64,000 nucleotides of DNA, taken from positions 55,294-119,293 of the forward strand of contig JAHFTW010000002.1 of the NCBI GenBank assembly GCA_023269235.1. Direction: 5' to 3'. Below the pieces are notes generated by a model. It did no database searches and had not been told where the DNA came from. It saw only the letters and a program-made list of their open reading frames with translations. The position numbers and the translations under genes were made by a program. Origin of the DNA: Thermoplasmata archaeon (GTDB lineage: Archaea; Thermoplasmatota; E2; JACPAO01; JAHFTW01). Positions 44,344 to 53,560 of the stretch are shown in pieces. Position 1 is the first letter of the stretch, and the number at the start of each line of letters is the position of its first letter.

Positions 44344-45049
44344 ACGTTGCGTTGAGCTTGGACTCGTAGCGCGGGCGGTGGCGCTGGAAGACCCAGAACG
44401 CGAAGAACGTGACGAGGAGCGTCTGGTGCGCGGTCAGCAGGCCGAGCCAGTCGATGAGCGTGCTGGGGTCGGGGACCTTGAGGGACTCGTAGATCCAGTG
44501 CGCGTGGCCGTGGAACGGTTGCACCTCGTAGGCGAACAGGATGTCGGCGATGGCGACGATGCTGAGCCACCACACGAGGGCCAGGCCGAAGACGCCCATG
44601 GCCGCGTTGAGGGGGCCCTCGACGGGGCGCTTCGCTTTCTTCCCGAGCGTGAAGAACGGGATGAACATCGGCCCGAGGACGATGACGTTCACGAGAATCG
44701 TGCCGAGGAACTTGGTGTCGATGAGGGGGTCCGGCAGGAACGGGATGCCGAAGCTGGGGATGGGGTACTTGGCGAGGAAGATGGGGCCGAGCGACCACAA
44801 GAGGTACCAGTCGGGCTTGACGTACCGTGGCGGTTTCGTCATGTCGTAGCCGGGGTGGAGCGGCGGCGGCACGATGGAGATGAGCAGGAAGATGGTGCCC
44901 ATCATGAACGCGATGAGGATGCCGTCGCGCAGCAGTTCGTCGCCGAGGCTGATGCCCTCGACGCCTTTCTGCTTCTTCGCCGGCTTCGCCAGCTCGAGGC
45001 GCACCTTCGCTTCGACGTAGAGATTCGTGAGCTGCTTGAGGGAGGCCAT
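44327..45049 (-). CDS. cytochrome b C-terminal domain protein (subunit IV-like)
   Basis: PPPLHPGYDMTKPPRYVKPDWYLLWSLGPIFL, cytochrome b/b6 C-terminal pattern. Confidence 0.85.
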   Translation of the reverse strand: MASLKQLTNLYVEAKVRLELAKPAKKQKGVEGISLGDELLRDGILIAFMMGTIFLLISIVPPPLHPGYDMTKPPRYVKPDWYLLWSLGPIFLAKYPIPSFGIPFLPDPLIDTKFLGTILVNVIVLGPMFIPFFTLGKKAKRPVEGPLNAAMGVFGLALVWWLSIVAIADILFAYEVQPFHGHAHWIYESLKVPDPSTLIDWLGLLTAHQTLLVTFFAFWVFQRHRPRYESKLNATYYKVR

Positions 45050-45060
45050 CTCACATCACC

Positions 45061-45918
45061 TCAATGGGGCTCCGCCATGCCTTGGAGCCAGACGATGAAC
45101 ATGTGCAGGACCATGAGCCCGAACAGGATGAACGGCAGGATCCAAACGTGCAGGACGTACATGCGGGGGATGAGGCCCGCGTTGATGTCGGTTCCCGAGA
45201 ACATCAGCTTGGCGAGCGTGTCGCCGATGCCCGGGATGCTGCCGAACATGTTCTGGCCGATGGTGGCGGCCGCGATGGCGAGCTGGTCGGCCGGGAGCAA
45301 GTAGCCCGAGTACGCGAAGAAGAACGTGATGCCCAGCAGGAGGACGCCAAGGACCCAGTTGAGCTCGCGGGGCTTCTTGTAGGCGCCCACGAAGTAGACG
45401 CGCATCATGTGGAGGAAGACGCAGGCGACCATGAGGTGCGCGCCCCAGTGGTGCACTCCGCGCAGGACGTAGCCGAGCGTCACCTTCTCCATGATGAACT
45501 GCACCGACTCGCGCGCCGCGAACACTTCCTGCGGCTCGTAGTGGGGCACGTAGTAGAGCGCCAGCACGACGCCGGAGATGGTCAGGATGAGGAAGCTGAT
45601 GAACGCCAGGCCGCCCAGGCAGTAGAGCGGGTACCAGTACCAGATGGTGCGCAGCTTGTAGCGTTCCGTGTGGCTGCGCGGGAGCTGGCGGTTGATGCTC
45701 AGCGAGGCGGCTTTGGCCGCCTCGATGTGGTTCTTGATGCGGATGGAGTCGTCGAGGTACGCGAGCGTCATCAGGTAGAGGCGCGCGAACATGCCCAGGC
45801 GCTTCTCCTTGGCGAGCTTCTCGTACGCGCGCTTGCCGGCCTTGTGGGCGCGCTCGTTCGTGGCCTCGGTGGCAGGGGCGGGCATCGGGGGGGCCGCGGG
45901 GGCGGGGGTGTCGCTCAT
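45061..45918 (-). CDS. cytochrome b N-terminal (b6-like) protein
   Basis: SGVVLALYYVPHYEPQEVFAARESVQFIMEKVTLGYVLRGVHHWGAHLMVACVFLHMMRVYFVGAYKKPRELNWVLGVLLL. Confidence 0.93.
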   Translation of the reverse strand: MSDTPAPAAPPMPAPATEATNERAHKAGKRAYEKLAKEKRLGMFARLYLMTLAYLDDSIRIKNHIEAAKAASLSINRQLPRSHTERYKLRTIWYWYPLYCLGGLAFISFLILTISGVVLALYYVPHYEPQEVFAARESVQFIMEKVTLGYVLRGVHHWGAHLMVACVFLHMMRVYFVGAYKKPRELNWVLGVLLLGITFFFAYSGYLLPADQLAIAAATIGQNMFGSIPGIGDTLAKLMFSGTDINAGLIPRMYVLHVWILPFILFGLMVLHMFIVWLQGMAEPH

Positions 45919-45919
45919 G

Positions 45920-46714
45920 TTACGCCTCCTTGGCGGCCTGCGAACCGAGGGCGAACGCGGTCTTGCCGGCCTTGCCGTCCAAGTCCGCGTCGCGGTACGC
46001 GCCTTGCTTGAGGATCTCGGCGCCCAGGATGGCGTTGGAGGCCGCCTGGATCTTGCCGTCCGGGTCCGAGAAGCTGCCGATGCGCATGCGGATGATGTCA
46101 AGCGGCGCCGGGGGGGGCGTGCCGGGGACGTTGCGCGCGAGGTTGTGGATGTCGTACTGGCCCTGGTGGCAGGGGCAGAGGATGCGGCCCTCGTTGATGC
46201 CGTCGCCGTTGTAGTCCTCGATGTCCTTCGAGGCGCCGAACAGGCCGTTCCAGCCGACCGTGCAGCCGAGGTGCTTGCACTTGCCGCGGTACACCAGGAT
46301 CGCGTAGGCGGGGTCGCTCGGGTGCGGGACCGCGAACTGGGCGGTGTTGATGCCGCGTGCCGCCGAGGAGGCCTTGAGGATCTCGATCTTCACCATGTAC
46401 ACGATGGCGGGCAGGAAGTTCCATTCGCCGACGAAGGGCTGGTTCGAGGGCTGCGGCTTCAAGTCGGCGACGGTGACGGGAATCTTGGCGTTCGTCTTGG
46501 GGTCGCGACGGATGACGGGACCGGAGCCGGAGCCGGCGAGCGCGTTGGGCGCGATGGCTGGCAGGACCTGGCTGAGGGCGCCCGGCAGGATGGCGCCGGC
46601 GACGGCGAGGCGCACGGTGTTGCGCACGAAGTCGCGGCGGCTCAGAAGGGACTCACCCTTCGGCTTTTCGCCGGGCAGGATGGTCTTGGCGGGCGGGTTG
46701 GGGCCGGGGCTCAT
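45920..46714 (-). CDS. Rieske iron-sulfur protein
   Basis: CKHLGC...CPCHQGQYD Rieske boxes, N-terminal twin-Arg-like RRDFVRNTVRLAVAGA. Confidence 0.93.
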   Translation of the reverse strand: MSPGPNPPAKTILPGEKPKGESLLSRRDFVRNTVRLAVAGAILPGALSQVLPAIAPNALAGSGSGPVIRRDPKTNAKIPVTVADLKPQPSNQPFVGEWNFLPAIVYMVKIEILKASSAARGINTAQFAVPHPSDPAYAILVYRGKCKHLGCTVGWNGLFGASKDIEDYNGDGINEGRILCPCHQGQYDIHNLARNVPGTPPPAPLDIIRMRIGSFSDPDGKIQAASNAILGAEILKQGAYRDADLDGKAGKTAFALGSQAAKEA

Positions 46715-46793
46715 TTCAGCTGCACCCCTCCATCCGTTCCGCAAGCGGACCGGATGGTCCGCTGCGCTAGGTTGCAGCTGGACTTCGCTGCGC

Positions 46794-47195
46794 TCATTTC
46801 AGCTGCACCCCCTCGTCCTCCCATTTGCGGAAGCGCCGCTTCACGATCGTCGTGTGGTCGCGGAAGTAGCGTTGGTAGAGGAACACCATGAAGCTGAAGC
46901 TGAAGAAGAGGCAGGCGAGCCAGAACGAGATGATGGTCTGCTCGTTGAGGAACAGCTTGCCAAGCGGCGCGCCGTTGATGGCGGGGTCATGGGTGGCCGC
47001 GTTGTTGGCGTCCGGGATGTGTTTCTTCGGGTCCGCGATCATGTCCTGGTAGATGGCCATCGAGACCAGGACCAGGAAGAGCATCTGCACGACGAAGAGG
47101 CCGAGGATGAGCGCACCCGCGAAGGCGGGGCGGCTGGCCGCCGTGCGGCGCACGACGGTGCCGGGGACCTTGCCGGTCTCGATCTCCAGGCTCAC
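46794..47195 (-). CDS. two-TM hypothetical protein in cytochrome cluster
   Basis: GALILGLFVVQMLFLVLVSMAIYQDM and TIISFWLACLFFSFSFMVFLYQRYF helices. Confidence 0.7.
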   Translation of the reverse strand: MSLEIETGKVPGTVVRRTAASRPAFAGALILGLFVVQMLFLVLVSMAIYQDMIADPKKHIPDANNAATHDPAINGAPLGKLFLNEQTIISFWLACLFFSFSFMVFLYQRYFRDHTTIVKRRFRKWEDEGVQLK

Positions 47196-47198
47196 GGC

Positions 47199-47984
47199 TC
47201 ACCTGTCCTTCTGGTCGGAGTTGTGCTCGCTGCCGAACTTGAGGAAGACGTAGCCGGCGACCATGATGAAGATCATGCCCGCGAGGCCGATGAGGCCGAT
47301 CCAGTACTGCTGGAGGCTGATGCCGAACTCGACGGCCTCGACCTTGGCCGCCGCTCCGGCCTGGGCGCCGGAGCCGTCGGTGAGCCAGACGCCCATGCCG
47401 CGGTAGACATGGTCGCCGCCGTCGGGGCCGCCGTTGCCGTTGACATCGTTGACGAAGTAGTCGAAGACGACGGCGCCCGATTCGGGTGCGGTCCATTGGA
47501 CGCTCCAGTGCGTGTTCTTGGCGTTCGTGTGCGTGGCCTGCGACTGGTCCTTGGTCACCTGGACGTCGGCGGAGCCGGCGGGGACGTCGAGCTTGCCGGC
47601 GCTCGCGGCGAGGTTGAAGCCGGCGTGGTTGTCCTGGTCGGGAGCCTGCTCACCGGTCAGGGTGATGGTGATGGTGTAGACGGTGCCCTTCACGTAGGCG
47701 TTGCCGGCGAGGGGTTGGCCCTGGGCGTCCGTGATGGCAAGGGCGACATTGGAGGTGGCCGAGGGTGCGGCGAACTTGCCGGACGCGCCCTTGTCGTTGT
47801 GGCAGGAGGTGCAGCCGTTCTTGGCGAAGTCGCCTGGGAAGATGCTGACGTCCTTGCTCATCCCCGTCGAGAGGCCGAGGCCGGAGGGGGCGAGGATGAC
47901 CAGGACCGCGGCGGCCAGCACGAAGGCCGCGAGAGCGTTCCGGTTCTTCCAGGGCGCCAGGAGGGGCGTCACGCTCGCGCCCAA
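47199..47984 (-). CDS. membrane monohaem c-type cytochrome
   Basis: NGCTSCHNDKG haem motif, beta-rich domain, C-terminal TM. A GTG at 47972 may be the true (leaderless) start. Confidence 0.8.
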   Translation of the reverse strand: MGASVTPLLAPWKNRNALAAFVLAAAVLVILAPSGLGLSTGMSKDVSIFPGDFAKNGCTSCHNDKGASGKFAAPSATSNVALAITDAQGQPLAGNAYVKGTVYTITITLTGEQAPDQDNHAGFNLAASAGKLDVPAGSADVQVTKDQSQATHTNAKNTHWSVQWTAPESGAVVFDYFVNDVNGNGGPDGGDHVYRGMGVWLTDGSGAQAGAAAKVEAVEFGISLQQYWIGLIGLAGMIFIMVAGYVFLKFGSEHNSDQKDR

Positions 47985-48088
47985 GGTCCCCTCACTTATA
48001 ACTGGTGCGACCCCGGGACCGCGTCGCGCGACGACGCGGGGGGTCCGCCGTTCCGAAGCCTCAAAAAACCCCGCCCTGTCGCGCCGTC

Positions 48089-48337
48089 ATGGCGAAAGCG
48101 AAGCCCAGCACGACCACCCTGAGCGCGACCGAGGCCGCCCAACAGAAAGGCGAGCGGCTCGTCCTTGTCTCGTTCCTGGTCGGCGCCATCGCCGTCGTCA
48201 TCGGCATGGGGCTCGTCTCCAATTTCCTCTCCAACAACGCGGAGAACCGCATTCCCCTGCTCGTGGGCTTCGGCGCCGCGGCCGCCCTCACGGTCGCCCT
48301 CTACCTCGTCGGCCGCCGCCTGGCCCACAAGGCCTGA
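48089..48337 (+). CDS. two-TM small membrane protein
   Basis: MAKAKPSTTTLSATEAAQQKGERLVLVSFLVGAIAVVIGMGLVSNFL...LLVGFGAAAALTVALYLVGRR. Confidence 0.6.
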   Translation: MAKAKPSTTTLSATEAAQQKGERLVLVSFLVGAIAVVIGMGLVSNFLSNNAENRIPLLVGFGAAAALTVALYLVGRRLAHKA

Positions 48338-48344
48338 GGCCGAC

Positions 48345-48677
48345 GTGGCCGACCGCATCCCGGACGTCTCCGCGCGCATCGCGGAGCCCGCGGAAGGCGT
48401 TGCGGCGCACGAGGAGCTGGGCCGGGTCGTCGTCGTGCGCGTCCGCTATGGCCCGACGCGCCGCGCGCTCGCCCGGCTGGTCCGCCTTCCCACGACGTTC
48501 ACCGTGCGCCTCGACGAGCTTGGCTCCGCCGCGTGGCGCCTCCTGGATGGCCGGCGGACGGTCGCGGAGGTGCGCTCCGCCCTCGAGCAGCAGTTCCCGT
48601 GCCAAGACGGCCTGGGCGCGCGGCTGGGGAAGTTCCTCGGCCTGATGGTGAGCCGCGACCTTGTGCGGCTGCGCTGA
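48345..48677 (+). CDS. PqqD-like protein
   Basis: FTVRLDELGSAAWRLLDGRRTVAEVRSALEQQF, PqqD-like; GTG start. Confidence 0.7.
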   Translation: MADRIPDVSARIAEPAEGVAAHEELGRVVVVRVRYGPTRRALARLVRLPTTFTVRLDELGSAAWRLLDGRRTVAEVRSALEQQFPCQDGLGARLGKFLGLMVSRDLVRLR

Positions 48678-48708
48678 AGCCCGTTTTTCGGCTGGCCTGT
48701 GGTGCGGC

Positions 48709-49359
48709 CTACTTGCCTTCGCAATGGTCGTACAGGCCGACCGCACGGTAGCTGTAGCCCGGCCTCTGGGGATTGGCGACGCTGGGCGTGTAGCTCCAGT
48801 GCGCGTAGGCTCCGCTGGGGTCGGGGGAGCCGTCCTGCTTGTCGAGGAGGACGTGGACGGTGAAGTTGCTGGCGAGGCGGTCCACGAAGTGGAACTCGCT
48901 GAACAGGAGCAGATCCCCCTTGGCGTCGTAGCCGTCGGGGAGACCGATGAGGCTGAACGGCAGGACCCTGCCGCCCTCGGGGCCGCCGGAGGCGTGGGTG
49001 AAGCGCAGCGACAGGTCGCCGCCCATGACGTAGACGTAGCGCGCCGTCGTCTTGCCGTCGCGGGTTTCCCAGTTGAAGTCGAGAAGGATGCGGTCCTGCG
49101 TCAGCGTCCGCCCGTCGTTCGTCGTCTCGGTGTCGCCGCTGGTGAGGGGCGTGCCGGGTTTCGTGGCGTTGCCCGCGGAGAAGTCCACGGACTGCCACGT
49201 CGTGGGGTCACGCGGGTTCATGACCGTGGTCACGGAGGGACTGTTGAGGCCCTCCGTCCAGTTCGGGCAGGTCGGGGAGATGCTGGACACGCGGGTGGGG
49301 CCGTCGAGGCAGCCGGCGGCGAGGGCCAGGATCGCGACCAGGGGAACAAGCAGGCGCAT
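48709..49359 (-). CDS. lipoprotein, hypothetical
   Basis: MRLLVPLVAILALAAGCLDG lipobox. Confidence 0.65.
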   Translation of the reverse strand: MRLLVPLVAILALAAGCLDGPTRVSSISPTCPNWTEGLNSPSVTTVMNPRDPTTWQSVDFSAGNATKPGTPLTSGDTETTNDGRTLTQDRILLDFNWETRDGKTTARYVYVMGGDLSLRFTHASGGPEGGRVLPFSLIGLPDGYDAKGDLLLFSEFHFVDRLASNFTVHVLLDKQDGSPDPSGAYAHWSYTPSVANPQRPGYSYRAVGLYDHCEGK

Positions 49360-49396
49360 GCGACGCGATTCCGCGTCATCCTCTTGTGCTTTGAGG

Positions 49397-49939
49397 TCAG
49401 GCGCCGCAGACGCGGTACTGGAAGCGGGCCTCGAGCTCAAGGGTGGCCCGGGCGCCGCCTTCGTTGGTGAGGGTGAGCCAGAGCGGGCCCGGGGCGGGGG
49501 CGGGGCCGCCCGCGACGCCGGAGAGGAGGACCTCGAACTCGCGCTGCGCGTCGGCGGCGGACGCGAAGGCGAGCACGGGGACGAAAGCGGGCTCGGCGGC
49601 GCGGTAGGAGCGCAGGGCGAGCTGCGCGCCCATCGTCCCGTTGGCGTCCGCGAAGGCGCGCACCGCGACGGCGCCCTCGGTGACGGTGAGGTTGCTCACG
49701 CGCAGGGTGACGAGGTCCACGGGGAGGCCTGCGTAACGGAGGCCGGCGGGCGGGTCGAGGCGCGTGCTCAGCACGTCGTGGGCGGCAAGGGTGGAGCGCT
49801 CGGAGAGGATGCCGGGCCCGGGGAGCCATTGCGGGCAGTAGCCAAGCAGCGACGGAGCGGAAGAGGTGTCCTCGCCCGGCAGGCCCGTGCATCCGGCCAG
49901 AAGGAAGGTCAAGGCCGCGGCGGCGACGAGGGGGCGCAC
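49397..49939 (-). CDS. lipoprotein, hypothetical
   Basis: VRPLVAAAALTFLLAGCTG lipobox; GTG start. Confidence 0.6.
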   Translation of the reverse strand: MRPLVAAAALTFLLAGCTGLPGEDTSSAPSLLGYCPQWLPGPGILSERSTLAAHDVLSTRLDPPAGLRYAGLPVDLVTLRVSNLTVTEGAVAVRAFADANGTMGAQLALRSYRAAEPAFVPVLAFASAADAQREFEVLLSGVAGGPAPAPGPLWLTLTNEGGARATLELEARFQYRVCGA

Positions 49940-50015
49940 GCCCTTGCCAGGCCCGGCTCCCCCAAGACGGTTGCGGAGCGTGCCCTTAAGGGGCCGCGCC
50001 GGGTGGCGGAAGACG

Positions 50016-51182
50016 ATGATGGACCGCAAGAGGATGCAGGCCGCGGCCGAAGGGTACGACGCGAAGAAGCTGGCCTTGTCCTGCGTCGCGAGCCACTCCG
50101 GCCTCGACGTGTACGACGGCGCCGTGGACGAAGGGTTCCGCAGCATCGCCGTGGCGCAAAAAGGGCGCGAAGAGGTCTACAAACGCTACTTCGCCACGTT
50201 GCGCGACGCGAAGGGCAAGCGCATCCGGGGCTGCGTCGACGACACTTGGACGTTCCCGAAGTACGACGGCATCATGGCGCCCGCCCAGCAGAAGAAGCTG
50301 CGCGCGAACAACGCCTTGTGGGTCCCCAACCGCGCCTGGACGAGCTACTGCGGCATCGACGGCGTCGAGGATGGCTTCGAGGTCCCTCTGGTCGGCTCCC
50401 GCAGCCTACTGCGCTCGGAGAACCGCGGCGAGACGAAGGACTACTATTGGCTTCTCAAGAAGGGCGGCCTGCCGTTCCCCAAGAAGATTCGTGAGCCCGC
50501 CGACATTGACCGGCTTGCCATCGTCAAGCTCCACCATGCCAAGAAGAAGCTGGAGCGCGGCTTCTTCACCTGCGCCAGCCCCAAGGAGTTCAACGCGAAG
50601 GCCACGACGCTTCTGAAGCAGGGCGTCATCGACAAGGAATCGCTCGCCAACGCGCACATCGAGGAGTACGTCATCGGCCCCGTGTTCAACCTCAACTTCT
50701 TCTACAGCCCGGTCAGCAAGAAGACGCGCTCCGCGGAGCCGCTGGAGCTGCTCGGCATCGACTGGCGCTTCGAGTCCAGCCTCGATGGTCACGTCCGCAT
50801 CCCCGCTCCCCAGCAACTGACGCTCCCGGAGCACCAACTCGTCCCCGAGATGACCGTCGTCGGCCACAACACCGCCACCGTCCGCGAGTCCCTGCTCGGC
50901 AAGGTCTTCGCTCTCGGCGAGAAATGGGTCGCGGCCGCCAAGGAGCACTACGACCCCGGCATCATCGGCCCCTTCTGCCTCCAGACCTGCGTGGACAAGG
51001 ACATGAACTTCCACATCTACGACGTCGCCCCGAGGATTGGCGGCGGCACGAACGTCCACGTCGCCGTCGGCCACCCCTACGGCAACGCACTCTGGCGCAC
51101 CAACATGAGCACGGGACGCCGCGTGGCTTTGGAAGTCAAGAGGGCGGTTGACGCGGATTGCTTGGCATCCATCGTCACGTAG
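50016..51182 (+). CDS. purP: PurP-like ATP-grasp FAICAR synthetase (formate-dependent)
   Basis: LALSCVASHSGLDVYDGAVDEGFRSIAVAQKGRE...IVKLHHAKKKLERGFFTCAS...IEEYVIGPVFNLNFFYSP...IIGPFCLQTC...APRIGGGTNV. Confidence 0.88.
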   Translation: MMDRKRMQAAAEGYDAKKLALSCVASHSGLDVYDGAVDEGFRSIAVAQKGREEVYKRYFATLRDAKGKRIRGCVDDTWTFPKYDGIMAPAQQKKLRANNALWVPNRAWTSYCGIDGVEDGFEVPLVGSRSLLRSENRGETKDYYWLLKKGGLPFPKKIREPADIDRLAIVKLHHAKKKLERGFFTCASPKEFNAKATTLLKQGVIDKESLANAHIEEYVIGPVFNLNFFYSPVSKKTRSAEPLELLGIDWRFESSLDGHVRIPAPQQLTLPEHQLVPEMTVVGHNTATVRESLLGKVFALGEKWVAAAKEHYDPGIIGPFCLQTCVDKDMNFHIYDVAPRIGGGTNVHVAVGHPYGNALWRTNMSTGRRVALEVKRAVDADCLASIVT

Positions 51183-51183
51183 C

Positions 51184-51543
51184 ATGAAGACCGACTCCAA
51201 CCCCCGCGTCTTCGCCGTCGTCTTCGGCAACCTGTACCCGATGTACGTCAACAAGGTCGAGCGCAAGGACCGCACAACAAAGGAGTTGGACGAGGTCCTG
51301 TGCTGGCTGACCGGCTACACTGCCGCCGGTCTGAAGAAGCAGAGGACCAACGGCAACGATTTGACCAAGTTCTTCGCGGAGGCGCCGAAGATGAACCCGA
51401 AGCGTTCGCTCGTCACCGGCGTCGTGTGCGGCGTGCGCGTCGAGGACATCGCGGACCCTTTGATGCGCGAGGTTCGCTGCATGGACAAGCTCGTGGACGA
51501 GCTCGCGAAAGGCCGGGCGATGGAGAAAATCCTGCGGCAGTAG
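51184..51543 (+). CDS. DUF2200-like protein
   Basis: VFAVVFGNLYPMYVNKVERKDRTTKELDEVLCWLTGYTAAGL. Confidence 0.75.
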   Translation: MKTDSNPRVFAVVFGNLYPMYVNKVERKDRTTKELDEVLCWLTGYTAAGLKKQRTNGNDLTKFFAEAPKMNPKRSLVTGVVCGVRVEDIADPLMREVRCMDKLVDELAKGRAMEKILRQ

Positions 51544-51551
51544 GGGCGACG

Positions 51552-52085
51552 ATGGCCACCATCTACTACACGGCGACCTCCCTCGACGGGTTCCTGGCGA
51601 CGAAGGAGAACGACCTCTCCTGGCTCGACGCTCTGCCGCAACCGAACACGGACACCTACGGCCCATTTATCGCGAACGTGGGCGCCCTGTGCATGGGCGC
51701 GGCGACGTACGAGTTCCTTCTGGCGCACGTCGCCAAGGGCAACCCGTGGCCGTACCAACAGCCAACGTGGGTGTTCACGCACCGCAACCTGCCCACACCC
51801 GCGGGCGCCGACATCCGCTTCGTGAGCGGCGAAGTCGCCCCCGTTCACGCTCTCATGGTCGTGGCCGCGGCGGGCAAGGACGTCTGGGTGTGCGGCGGCG
51901 GTGAGCTCGTCGGGCAGTTTCTCGACCGGGGCTTGCTAGATGAGTTGGTCATCACGGTCGCGGCGCAGACAATTGGCGCGGGCAAGCCGTTGCTGCCGCG
52001 CATGGCCCGACTCCGTCTGGTGTCGGCCAAGATGTTGGGGGCGGGGTTCGCTGAGTTGCGGTTCGTTCCACGGCGGAACAGTTAG
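51552..52085 (+). CDS. dihydrofolate-reductase/RibD C-terminal-like protein
   Basis: MATIYYTATSLDGFLATKENDLSWLD...DVWVCGGGELVGQFLDRGLLDELVITV. Confidence 0.88.
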   Translation: MATIYYTATSLDGFLATKENDLSWLDALPQPNTDTYGPFIANVGALCMGAATYEFLLAHVAKGNPWPYQQPTWVFTHRNLPTPAGADIRFVSGEVAPVHALMVVAAAGKDVWVCGGGELVGQFLDRGLLDELVITVAAQTIGAGKPLLPRMARLRLVSAKMLGAGFAELRFVPRRNS

Positions 52086-52158
52086 TCCTACTCATTGCAA
52101 CATAGGACGTGGCCTAAGAACAAGCGCGCCGGACATACTTGTTTGATTTGATTGCGAT

Positions 52159-52797
52159 CTAATCTTTGGCCTTCTCATCCACCCGAGCGTAATACGACGT
52201 GGGTGGATAAGTTGGGACTGATGCATACCCTGATTCCGCGTCAATCAGAATTATTCCAGGATTCATTCCGATTGCATTTGGCTTGAAATGACGCCGCCGG
52301 ATTGTAAGACGCTTTTTGCAGATGCTACCGTCATCGAGAACAAGTCGCAGAATCAATTCTGTTCCTGGGTGAAGACATGTTTCGAGTCCTTTGTCGTGAA
52401 GAACCAGAGTTTGCATTCCACCCGGCAATATTGCGTTGTTAGCCACCATATTCCGAATCGAAGGAATTGCGGCCCCAAGATTCGCCCAACTTAGCTCGCG
52501 GCTGGAGAAACTGCCATTGCCTTCCTTGGTTTCCAGAAAGATTGTCTTTACGTTCCTAGTTTGGTCACCGCCATTTTTCAGATTGACCACCAGAGTGCCG
52601 TATCGCCATGCAATCGAAAACAAGGTAATTCTCACTGTGTGAGATCGGATTGTAAGCCGATCCCATCCGCGGAACTTTACAAAAATGTGAATTGCCTCTG
52701 TCGCCACGCCGCCAAGCATAGCCCCGACTAGGGCGTCGGTCCATTCCATGAATCCGCAGAGTCTTTGCTTCAGATAAGGCGTCTGAAACTCGCCCAA
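52159..52797 (-). CDS. hypothetical protein (AT-rich orphan)
   Basis: 212-aa ORF, clearly lower GC than neighbours, no recognised motif. Confidence 0.5.
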   Translation of the reverse strand: MGEFQTPYLKQRLCGFMEWTDALVGAMLGGVATEAIHIFVKFRGWDRLTIRSHTVRITLFSIAWRYGTLVVNLKNGGDQTRNVKTIFLETKEGNGSFSSRELSWANLGAAIPSIRNMVANNAILPGGMQTLVLHDKGLETCLHPGTELILRLVLDDGSICKKRLTIRRRHFKPNAIGMNPGIILIDAESGYASVPTYPPTSYYARVDEKAKD

Positions 52798-52817
52798 ATC
52801 AACGAACTGCCGGAATA

Positions 52818-53420
52818 TTACGCGAACGTCGCAACATCCGCGAACGGCTTGCGGCTGCTGGGGTGCTCGCGGGCGCGCATGCCTTCGGGCAGGACGTCGG
52901 CGGGGCCTTGGTGGCCGATGGCGATGGCGCAGACGACCTCGTGCTCGGCGTCGAGGCCGAGGATCTGCTGGGCCTTGTGGATGTCCACGCCGCCCATGTA
53001 GTGGGCCTTGAGGCCGTGGCGTTCGGCCTCGAGGACGAGTTGGAGCGCCGCGGCGCCGGTGTCGAAGAGTCCGTGGCGGTTGGGCGTCCCGGCGGGGTGC
53101 TTGTCACTGGGCGGCACGGTGGTGCGGGCGACGACCCAGACGAGGACGGGCGCCTTGTCGGCCCAGGAGCGGTTCCACGGGTTGATGGCCTCGTTCCATG
53201 CGTCGCGCGTGGCGCCGGGGCCGTTCGTGATGTAGAACTTCCACGGCTGCAGGTTGTTGCTGCTGGGGGCCCAGCGCGCGGCCTCGACGGCGGAGTCGAG
53301 CGCCGCCTGCTCGACGGGGGCGGAGGTGAAGGAGCGCGGGCTCCAGCGGTTGACGAAGAGCGGGGTGACGGGATGCTCGGGGGTGCGGGCGAAACTTTGG
53401 GGAGTGGAGACGGTGGTCAT
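52818..53420 (-). CDS. nitroreductase-family protein
   Basis: VNRWSPRSFTSAPVEQAALDSAVEAARWAPSSNNLQPWKFYI...LEAERHGLKAHYMGGVD. Confidence 0.92.
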   Translation of the reverse strand: MTTVSTPQSFARTPEHPVTPLFVNRWSPRSFTSAPVEQAALDSAVEAARWAPSSNNLQPWKFYITNGPGATRDAWNEAINPWNRSWADKAPVLVWVVARTTVPPSDKHPAGTPNRHGLFDTGAAALQLVLEAERHGLKAHYMGGVDIHKAQQILGLDAEHEVVCAIAIGHQGPADVLPEGMRAREHPSSRKPFADVATFA

Positions 53421-53560
53421 GCTGTTGCCTTGCTTTGTGGTACACAATGTGTAGTTTAAGGCTCCGCAGTTCGTAGCAAAGGAGTCGCTACGGGAATGGG
53501 GAGTGAGCTTGCCTTGCCTCGACCGGCCGACCTTATGGGATCGGACCCGGATGCCTCTGC

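Noticed and set aside
46344-48122. 592-aa plus-strand ORF
   Set aside because: Antisense to Rieske and cytochrome genes with clear functional motifs.
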